Below, one piece after another: positions 8,777-17,400 of a DNA stretch of 64,000 nt (its first letter is position 1; each line of letters starts with the position of its first letter). The notes below the pieces were generated by a model. It was given only the letters and a program-made list of their open reading frames with translations, was not told the origin of the DNA and made no database searches. The DNA lies in the NCBI RefSeq assembly GCF_009363435.1, contig NZ_CP045354.1:1888501-1952500 (forward strand). Reading direction: 5' to 3'. The position numbers and the translations under genes were made by a program. This DNA comes from Labrenzia sp. THAF82 (lineage in GTDB: Bacteria; Pseudomonadota; Alphaproteobacteria; Rhizobiales; Stappiaceae).

Positions 8777-9532
8777 ATGTCGAAATACGAAACAACGCTC
8801 TTACAGACCGTGGACATGCGTGGCACCGTCAGTGTGCAAGAGCTGTCGCGTCTCCTCGGAGTTTCGGACCAGACCATCCGCCGGGTTTCGCGCCCATTGG
8901 TTGACCGGGGCGCGCTGCAGAAGGTGCATGGCGCTTTGGTTTCGACCAAGTCGGCGGCGGATCTGCCATATCTGGCCCGCATGAACCTCAACCGTGAAGC
9001 CAAGGTGACGATCGCTGAAGAGGTCGTGAAAATCATCCAGGATGGCGACAGTATCGCAATCGATACCGGATCAACCTCCGGTTTCGTTGCACAGGCGCTG
9101 CGAAACCGGCGCGAACTCACCGTTGTTACCAATTCGGCCTATGTGGCAAGCACGCTTGCGATGATCCCGGGCAACAATGTCTCCATGGCGGGAACGCAAT
9201 TGCGGGACCATGACGGTGCCTCCTTCGACCGGTCAGCGTTTGATGTCATTGAGCGAATGCAGGTGGATTACGTTCTGTTGTCCGCCTCGCTGGTCGACGC
9301 CCGGAAGGGGTTTCTCGTCCACGAGCAATGCGAGGTAGACATTGCAAGCGCAATGCTGGCAAATGCGGCGCGTGCGATCATGGCGGTCGATCACTCCAAA
9401 TTTGAGCCACAAATGCGCAAGCCGGCGCTCCGTCAGCCAACATTGAAACCCGGCGACTATCTCGTGACCGACAGAGCACCATCTGCGGATTTTGCCGACT
9501 TGTTCGCGGATCTGGACATTCGGTTCCCCTGA
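8777..9532 (+). CDS. DeoR/GlpR-family transcriptional regulator
   Basis: A 251-residue regulator. The N-terminal winged helix contains SVQELSRLLGVSDQTIRRV (near residues 17-35) followed by the typical GALQKVHGALV turn. The C-terminal sugar-phosphate-isomerase-like effector domain carries IDTGSTSGFVAQAL (near residue 95) and VTNSAYVASTLA. Family members usually repress catabolic genes and respond to a phosphorylated metabolite. Here that fits the two kinases and the phosphatase in the locus. The divergent position relative to the flavoprotein gene and the shared inverted motifs between them suggest autoregulation plus control of the flavoprotein-kinase operon and the transporter. Confidence 0.92.
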   Translation: MSKYETTLLQTVDMRGTVSVQELSRLLGVSDQTIRRVSRPLVDRGALQKVHGALVSTKSAADLPYLARMNLNREAKVTIAEEVVKIIQDGDSIAIDTGSTSGFVAQALRNRRELTVVTNSAYVASTLAMIPGNNVSMAGTQLRDHDGASFDRSAFDVIERMQVDYVLLSASLVDARKGFLVHEQCEVDIASAMLANAARAIMAVDHSKFEPQMRKPALRQPTLKPGDYLVTDRAPSADFADLFADLDIRFP

Positions 9533-10067
9533 CGACCGGCCACCCTTCACCTGCCTGCCCTTTTACCTACTGTCAGATGCCGTAGATCGCCGATGCGGTC
9601 TCAGTTTCCAACGATCAGCTGACGCCATGATTGGCTTCTGCTTCGCTGCAGGAACCGCGACGCCTCTGTTGGAGCAATAGTTGTTTCACCTGTTTTCGCC
9701 GGAAACCTGCAAAATCCGTGAGGAAGCCAGGCGGAGGTATTGGATCGGACCATGGCGTGCGCCACTTCAAAGCGCAAAAACTTTAGGAACCAGTTCCTGT
9801 CGCCAGTCGAACTTGAATGGAAACAGAAGGTGAAAGCTGAGCGACTCTAGAAACACTGGGCTCATCATTGGCAAAGACAAACTACAATCAAACCAGACTT
9901 GCCGAGATTGACAAAAATTCAAATTAACTGCCGCTCTATGATCATTGTTGTGACCATTTAATACCCCAGCAACATCTAATTGAGGCCGTAAAGTCTGCGC
10001 ACCTTATGCGGGTGTCTCACCGAGATGTCACCTCGTGGGACGAGAACTAGATAGATGGAGATTACCC
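9533..10067. other. Intergenic stretch, no gene recognised
   Basis: About 535 bases between the DeoR gene and the EF-hand gene. Short open frames exist on both strands, but none has a convincing ribosome-binding site, recognisable motif or coding-like composition. No strong terminator was found directly behind the DeoR gene. The last 100 bases are more AT-rich and presumably hold the promoter of the EF-hand gene. Confidence 0.5.
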
Positions 10068-10298
10068 ATGAAAAAGTCTATGTCCGCAGTACTTGCATTT
10101 GGTGCCCTGTTCGTGTCTTCAGCCGCGTTTGCGCAAGCCGTTGATTTTGCGACGCTGGATGCAAACCAGGATGGCTTTGTGACGTATGAAGAAATTCAGG
10201 CTGCAGGTGCTACGCTTGCAGAAGAAACCTACAAAGCAGCCGATGGGAACCAGGACGGCATGTTGGATGAAGCTGAATTCTCAGCGATCCCGCAATAA
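10068..10298 (+). CDS. Small secreted EF-hand protein
   Basis: A 76-residue protein starting at ATG 10068, chosen because GGAG lies about 9 bases before it and a signal peptide follows at once (MKKSMSAVLAFGALFVSSAAFA). The mature part holds two EF-hand calcium loops: DANQDGFVTYEE (near residues 33-44) and DGNQDGMLDEAEF (near residues 62-74). Both have acidic or Asn residues at the chelating positions 1, 3 and 5, glycine at 6 and glutamate at 12. It should be a periplasmic or exported Ca2+-binding protein. It lies upstream of the giant Ca2+-dependent RTX protein, but 1.1 kb separates them and no direct link can be shown. Confidence 0.85.
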   Translation: MKKSMSAVLAFGALFVSSAAFAQAVDFATLDANQDGFVTYEEIQAAGATLAEETYKAADGNQDGMLDEAEFSAIPQ

Positions 10299-10309
10299 GC
10301 CGTAAAATT

Positions 10310-10370
10310 GGCAAAGGGGACCGGGATATCCTGGTCAGGCCTCCCAACCTGGTGCCGGTTTCCCTTTGCC
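10310..10370 (+). other. Long inverted repeat in the 3' region of the EF-hand gene
   Basis: GGCAAAGGGGACCGG (10310-10324) pairs imperfectly with CCGGTTTCCCTTTGCC (10355-10370). The enclosed bases also contain self-complementary pieces. It starts 12 bases after the EF-hand stop and precedes the terminator at 10461-10496. It may be a structured 3' untranslated region or part of a small RNA. Confidence 0.45.
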
Positions 10371-10460
10371 ACTGGTTCAATCAGGTGCAAGCTGCCAGCT
10401 GGCTGTTCGAAGAGTTTCCCTGCAGCAGCGAAAATATTCTGGCACAAGGGCCTGATTGTG

Positions 10461-10496
10461 AAACGCTGATGCCTCAAGGCATCAGCGTTTCTTTTG
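10461..10496 (+). terminator. Rho-independent terminator
   Basis: A perfect 13-bp stem, AAACGCTGATGCC (10461-10473) and GGCATCAGCGTTT (10478-10490), with a TCAA loop, is followed by CTTTTG. It ends the transcript that begins with the EF-hand gene, leaving a 160-base 3' untranslated region. Confidence 0.88.
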
Positions 10497-10867
10497 CCCG
10501 ATCAAGAGGTGTCGATCGACTCTCTCAATTGGCGGTATGGTTGTGAAGCTATTTGCGAAACTGCTCATGCCTTCAGAAACGGGTCTGACCCGATTGTGAA
10601 TTTTGTGTGCACTTCCGGTGAAAGAGGAGTGCTCAGATGCCGAAGAAACGGTTTTCTGGCTTGGACAGTAGCTTGTTGCTCTCGTCGGGGTCATTCACTT
10701 GATGCGGCACCCTTAGAGATCGGGGCTATCTGTTTTTCTATCCCCAATACGTGGGATGTCTCCAGTAGTGTTATTTTGCCACCTTGGCGAAATGCTCAAT
10801 CGACTTAAATCCAAGATCAACAAAATAGCACCTGACTTGCAATTCTGAGGTTACGAGCGGCAACGTT
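10497..10867. other. Intergenic stretch, nothing recognised
   Basis: About 370 bases after the terminator. No ORF here shows a recognisable motif or start context, and no further strong hairpin was seen. Confidence 0.4.
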
Positions 10868-11230
10868 TTGGCTGCAGTGGCCGGTGTCGGCGGGTTCATT
10901 GCCTTTTATGACGGATTGCAATTGGTCACGGACATGCCGGGGCAGAGCTTCTTGCTGAGCATGGATGCGGCCTTCAACCGCTTCCCCGATGTTCTGGTAT
11001 CCACCGGCCTGGCAGCCATCGTCATTCTTACGATTCTCCTAGGACAGTTTTTCGACGACCGCAGACGAAGGCCCCTGAAAAGGTGGATCGATCGAATAGC
11101 GTCCGCAAACGGGCTCGGGCTCGTGGCTACCACTCTCTATTTCGAGGCCAGCTGGATCACGTTCGCGGCGGTCAGCTTTGTTTCCATGTCCGCACTATTG
11201 CGGCTTTGCAGAACCAGCCCGGTGTTTTGA
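10868..11230 (+). CDS. Hypothetical small membrane protein or gene remnant
   Basis: Open frame of 120 residues beginning at TTG with only a weak purine-rich stretch before it. An internal ATG at 10936 (MPGQSFLLSMDAAFNRF) is the other possible start. One hydrophobic segment (VLVSTGLAAIVILTILLG, near residues 43-60) is followed by a strongly basic turn (DDRRRRPLKR), which would place the C-terminus in the cytoplasm. A second mildly hydrophobic stretch lies near residues 90-108. I do not recognise the family. The weak start and isolation in a gene-poor region make a decayed fragment of a longer membrane protein possible. Confidence 0.3.
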   Translation: MAAVAGVGGFIAFYDGLQLVTDMPGQSFLLSMDAAFNRFPDVLVSTGLAAIVILTILLGQFFDDRRRRPLKRWIDRIASANGLGLVATTLYFEASWITFAAVSFVSMSALLRLCRTSPVF

Positions 11231-11451
11231 ATCCCGCGATTCGAAATATGCAATTAAGTCAGATAGTTGCCTTAAAGTGCTTGTTAGCTTGCCGCCTTTC
11301 TAACCTTGTTTGGTGGTTGCGCTCAAAATTGAACTCTCGCATTTACCTTTAATAAAGTTAATGAAACGTGGGCTATTTATAAGGGTAAAAAAACTGTAAA
11401 TGGTAGGAGTAAGACTCTAGTTAAAACCACCAATGTGCAGAGTGCGCAGTA

Positions 11452-14400
11452 ATGAATGAGATCGTGCAGATCGCCCAAGCCAACGTCTCCAACAACGCGA
11501 ACGACGAGCCAGTAGGTGGGCCTCTGGTTATTGCACATCCTGACGCGCAGCAGAGCATCGTCACGCTTCTTGCGTCCGGCCAGCTGGTTGATTTCAGGCC
11601 GATCCTGAGCGAGGACATTTCCTTCATCAGGATCGGCAGCGACCTGCAGATGATTTTTCCTGATGGCGGAATGGTCATCATCCAGAGTTTCTTCGAAGGT
11701 GACGCCAATTCGCAAATCGCCCTGGTGGGAGAAGGCGAGACGCTCTCTATCGATGAATTCACGGCGCTCGCCAATCTTCAGTTTGCCGACGAGATTCAGA
11801 CTGCAGCGGGCGAAACAACCAATCTTGCAACGGCTTTGGGTGGCCCGCAGGGAAGCGGCCAGACCTTTGAAGACGTCTCGATTGGGGACCTCGGCGACGG
11901 CTTGGGCTTTGGCGACCTTTTGACGGGCGAAGCGCCGGGCGGCGATGGCGCGGGCACGGACGACCTCTTATCCGGCGAAGGGCCGGAAAGCGATGGCAGC
12001 AGCGCGGACGAGACACCGGATTTGCCGAATTCGGCCCCTGTTATTGGCGGTGCGGTTGAAGTCTCGCTCGACGAGGCCAATCTGACCGACGGAACGGATC
12101 CCAATGGGGCCGGAGATCTTCCCCTGACGGCCACCGGCGATTTGGGTCTCAGTTTCGGCCAGAACGCCGGAACGATCAACGAGATCAGTCTCTTATTTGA
12201 TCAGGATAACCTCCCGGCAGATCTGACGTCTGACGGCGTGCCCTTGGAACTGACCTTCTCGCAAAACGTAGCTTCTCCTGGCGGTGAGTTCTTGACCGCG
12301 ACAAAGACTGACGGTTCGGGTGAAATTGTTTTCACTGTCGAGCTCATCATCACCGGCGATGTTCAGGATTTCGGCGGAGCGTACGAAATCATCCTTTATG
12401 AAAACCTGGATCATGACGGTGCGAACCAGGGTACTAGTCTGCCTCTGCTATTCGGCTTCACCGCCACCGATTTCAATGGCGATTCCGCAAGCTCCACACT
12501 GACGGTGACTGTGGACGACGATACGCCTGTGATCGCGGGTGATATCCTTGGAATGGTGAGCGAGGAGGCTGACGCGGATACGGACGCGTTTACCCCTGCA
12601 ACGGCGATCGGTTCGCTTGGTATCAACTGGGGAGCGGACAGTTGGGACGAAGGCCAGGGTACGGTCTCCGATGGCATTGACCGTCAGGTCGCCCTCAACG
12701 TCACCGGCGGTGTTGCGGTGGTTACGACCGGCGGCACAGCTTTGACGTCCAACGGGGAAGCGGTTCTTGTCGTTATCACCGGCACGAATACGGACGGTTC
12801 GGTCACATCCATCGAGGGCCGCACCGCCGGTGACCGTCTTGTGTTCAGCCTGAGCCTTGATGATGGCTCTTCGGCTTCTGACGAAGGCAGCTACAGCTTC
12901 ACCCTGCATGACAATGTGGACCACCTTGATCAGACCGGCTCTGGCGGTGAGGATGAAAGCGACGCTCTGACACTCAGCGCCGACTTCACCGCAACTGACA
13001 GCGACGGCGACAGCATGACCGGCAGTTTCGCCGTCGTCATCAACGACGATGTGCCTGATCCGCAGCTCGTACTTCTGGACTCGACCCCGACGCGTCGTGA
13101 CCCTAGCCCCGGTACTGTTCGCGTCGATGAGACGTCCGACGGTGAGCAGCACAGCGACAATGTGTTCGATGAGACCACAGGGGAATACGATCAGGATGTG
13201 ATCGATCTTTTCGCCAGCATACTCACCAGTGCTGGTGGTGTTGGCTCCGACGACGACCTTCTTCCATTCGGTCCCATCTATGCACGGGACACCGTGATTG
13301 ATGTGGACGCGTCGCTCGATGCCGGTGCCGACGCGCCTATCCAGGATCAGACGCTTGAATTGGTGCTGGTGGATGCCGCAGGTGCCGATTCAACGGGTCC
13401 GGTTTCGTCCGGCCTCTACACAACGGGTGAAGCAGACACTGGCCCGGGAGAGGAGATCTTCCTCTTTGTGGAAGGCAATCTGATCGTTGGCCGGTATGAT
13501 GCAATTGGCGCGACTGCGGACGCTAACGACCCGGCCGCTTTTGCCATAGCCATTGAAGATGATGGCAGCATCAGCATTGCCCAGTATGTGTCGCTTTGGC
13601 ACGACGATCCCGATAGCTCTGATGAAGACATCGCGATTGGCAACGACAGCACGGTTAATCCAGGTTCGGTTTGGGCTCAGCTCACGGTAACCGACGCTGA
13701 CGGTGATACCGTTTCAACACGCGAGGACATCAGCGACCGGCTTACCTTCGACGATGACGGGCCCGATCCCATTGAACCCAACCCCTTCGATCCTGTTGAA
13801 GTTAATGAAGCAGATAGTCTGGAGACCATAGTCAGCGGGCAGCTCCAGTTTGATCCGGGTGCCGATGGCGCAGTCGTAACCAACGCCGCAGTGTTCTCTG
13901 ATGATGATGGCTTCGTCATCCGCGACGACATTTTTCTTTCCAGCTTTCCGTTGATTGAAGACACTGACTATTTAACGGTCGGCGGCGAACGGGTAACCAC
14001 CGACGTAAGTACGAACACTGCCACCGGGGTGATAACAATCATCGGTAAGACGGAGACCTCACTGCAAAACGTCTTCGAGGTCGTCGTTCGGCCGGATGGC
14101 AGTTATGATTTCACGCAGCTGGCGGCTTTCGACCACCCCGATCCGGGGACAGGCGACAATGATCCCATTGATCTGTACTTGGACTTCACTGTCACCGATG
14201 GCGACGGAGATGTTGAAGGAGATCTGACGGATCCGCTAGGGAGCGAATTTTACGAAATCATCCGCATCACCGACGACGGACCGGAGCTGACAGACGTTGC
14301 GGTGACGGCGACGGTGGACGAGGCGGGTGCACCCGTCATATTCGACGACCCCGCGGTGACCAGCGCCGACGGTTTCGGGGCGTCCGTCGCCGTTTTTGAG

Positions 14401-17400
14401 AACTTTCTGCTGGTAGGGTCGCCGCGCGATGAGCGCAATGGCAGAGATTTCGGCGACGTCCATCTTTTCAATCTGGCCACCGGCGACCTCGTCCACACAT
14501 TCGACGGCGCCGGTTTCAGTCGTGGCGGTTTCTTTGGTGGACCGCAGTTCGGCGTGTCTGTCGACATTGAAGAAAACCTCATCCTTGTCGGTGCTCCTTT
14601 CGATACCCAGGGCGGGCCCCGTCAGGGCGAAGCTCACTTGTTTGACGCAACGACGGGCAACCTGATCACGAGCTACGATGTGCCGTTGTTCAACGGGGCG
14701 TTCCGCCCCGGAGAAGCTCTGTTTGGCTCCGATGTGGCCATATCGGGTAATCTGCTGTTGATTGGCGCCGTCGGGGTTCCTGACGGGGGGACAAGAGGTG
14801 GGCAAGCATATCTGTTCGATGCCAGCAACCCGAGCAACCCGGATCCGTCAATTGTCATCAGAAACCCGAACCCTTCGAGAGAAGACCGGTTCGGCGATGC
14901 GGTTGACATCGACGGCGATTACCTTGTCGTCTCCGCCCCGAGCAATGGAACGTCCTCTGGCGAAGTGCATCTGTTCGATACCGCCGGCAACCACATCCTG
15001 TCCTTTACCGACCCCAGTCCGGTGAACCTGGACAATTTCGGGATTGATGTCGCGATCCAGGGCAATCTCGTGGTGGTTGGCGCGCGAGGGGACGACACCA
15101 CCGCACTAAATGGCGGCCAGGCCTATCTCTATTCCTTCGATGTCACGGACCCGACGGCACCTACATCCCAGCTGCTTTACACGTTCGATGACCCGAATCC
15201 CGTGCAAGGTGGCTTCTTCGGTACTTCCGTCGCCATCGACGGCAACCAGATCATTATCGGCGCGTCGGCCCGCGACGCGGGTGGAAATGAAGGTGGCCGC
15301 AGCTACGTTTTCGACGCGACGACGGGAGACCTGATCCAAACGCTGGAGGACCCGACGCCGTCCTCATTCGGCAGAGACGACTTGGGTTCATCGGTTTCAA
15401 TCGACGGAAACACCATCGCCGTCGGTGCGCCGGGAGACGCAACGCAGGGTTCGGAAGTTGGCCAGGTCTATGTATTCCAGGCCGGCGCAGGCTCCTTCAT
15501 CGCCACCCTTGACCTCACGTCTACCGTCGATTTCGGCGTCGACGGCGGAGGTTTCGCGCTCCAGACGTTTGCAGCGCAGGACTTTGGTGCGCTGACTGCC
15601 GGCGGCACTCAAGTGCGCATCGTCTCGGACGGCACAACCATCAGCGGCTTCGTCGACGATGGCACGACCGATCCGGATAACGGCACGCTCGACGATGACG
15701 ACACAATTCTCTTCACCCTGACGCTCGACGGAACAGACGCTGTCTTCACCTTGCTCCAGCAGTTCGATCACGGCACCGACGACCCGATCGCGCTCGAGCT
15801 CGGTCAGTTCATCGACGCCGTCGACGGCGATGGCGACGCAGTCACGCTGACCGGCCTGGTGACGGTGAATGTCGCCGACGACGTACCGGAAATCGTTGCA
15901 GCCTGCGTTGAAGACGGCACAATCAACGCGGATGTCCTGCTGACATCCAGCGCTGACGATAACACTATCAGCGGTTCGCTCGGCATCGATTTCGGTGCCG
16001 ACGACGGCAACAATGGCAGCAACGCGACGGGTGACCGCTCGGCGACGTTCACCGATACAACGACCGCTGAGAACAATGTGACGGTGACCGACGGTTCGGG
16101 TACCGGCATTACACTTACGTCGAATGGCGCTACGGTAAGTTTTGACTTCGTGAACGGCACCCTTGTTGGCTACACCGGCGCCGATCCGGATGCCAATCAG
16201 GTCTTCACCGTGTCGCTCGACGACACGACGGTCGAATACACATTTACGTTGCTGGCCAATCTCGACACCCTGGCGGTCTCAAGCGCCGCGGCCAATGAGA
16301 TCAACCTGACATTCAACATCACGGCGACAGACGGCGACGGCGACAGCGCCGCGGGCGAGTTTTCCGTGACCGTGACGCATACCGGGTTGGTGCGGGTGTT
16401 CGACGGCACGACGAACGCCCTGAAAGCGACCTACACCACGATCCAGGACGCCATCGACAATGCCGGCACCTTAGATGGCGACACGATCCTGCTCGGGCCT
16501 GGCACCTACGATGAAGACGTCACCGTCGACAAGGATTTGACGATCCTTGGCGCTAATGAGGGCGTTTCCGGAGACGATGCGTCGCGCGGCACGGAAAGCG
16601 TGGTCACCGGCTCTTTCACCTTTGACACAGGCTCAGAAGACAGCACGATCGACGGTGTACACATACTGCAGGATGCATCGGCAGGTACGACGCCCGGCAT
16701 CTACGTCGTGGCGGACGACATCACCATCACCAATATGCTGATCGAGCGCACGGGCGGTTTCGCCAATGCGCGCGGCGTGCTTAACGAAACTGGCAACGCA
16801 GACGGGCTGGACGTCAGCAATTCAAAGATTTCGGGCTTCACGACCGGCATCTTCCTCAATCCGGGCTCGAATGCAACGATCACCGACAACGTTCTGCAAG
16901 ACAACTTTGTCGGCCTGGCCAATGACGGTGCCGACGCTGATGCTATTTCCGGCAACAGCTTTATCGACAATGAACTTGAGCAGATCGGCATCGGTGTTGA
17001 GACCTCTGGCGCAACAGATGTCAGCGCGATCGTCAGCACAACCAACACCTTCTCCGGCGATGCGCCAGAGGTCAGCATCTACGATAACAGCGCCGGCAAT
17101 GACGATATCACCGGAACGGGTTTCAACGACCAGGTTACTCTTGGCACCGGCGATGACGCGATCGACACCGGTGCCGGCGACGACACGATCTTCTGGACCG
17201 TCGGCGATGGCCGCGACATTGTCGATGGCGGCGCAGACACCGACATCTTTGATGTCACCGGCGATGCCTCCGCCGATGAGACCTTCTTCATCGAGACGGT
17301 AACCGACTACAACATCCGGACCGGCCTTGGCGGCTTGCTCGATGCCGACACGGAGATCGTGGTGTCGCGCAGCCTGGCCGGGCCGACCGGCGCTTCGACC

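Noticed and set aside
9492-9680. Small open frame overlapping the end of the DeoR gene
   Set aside because: It starts inside the DeoR gene without its own ribosome-binding site and has no recognisable sequence.
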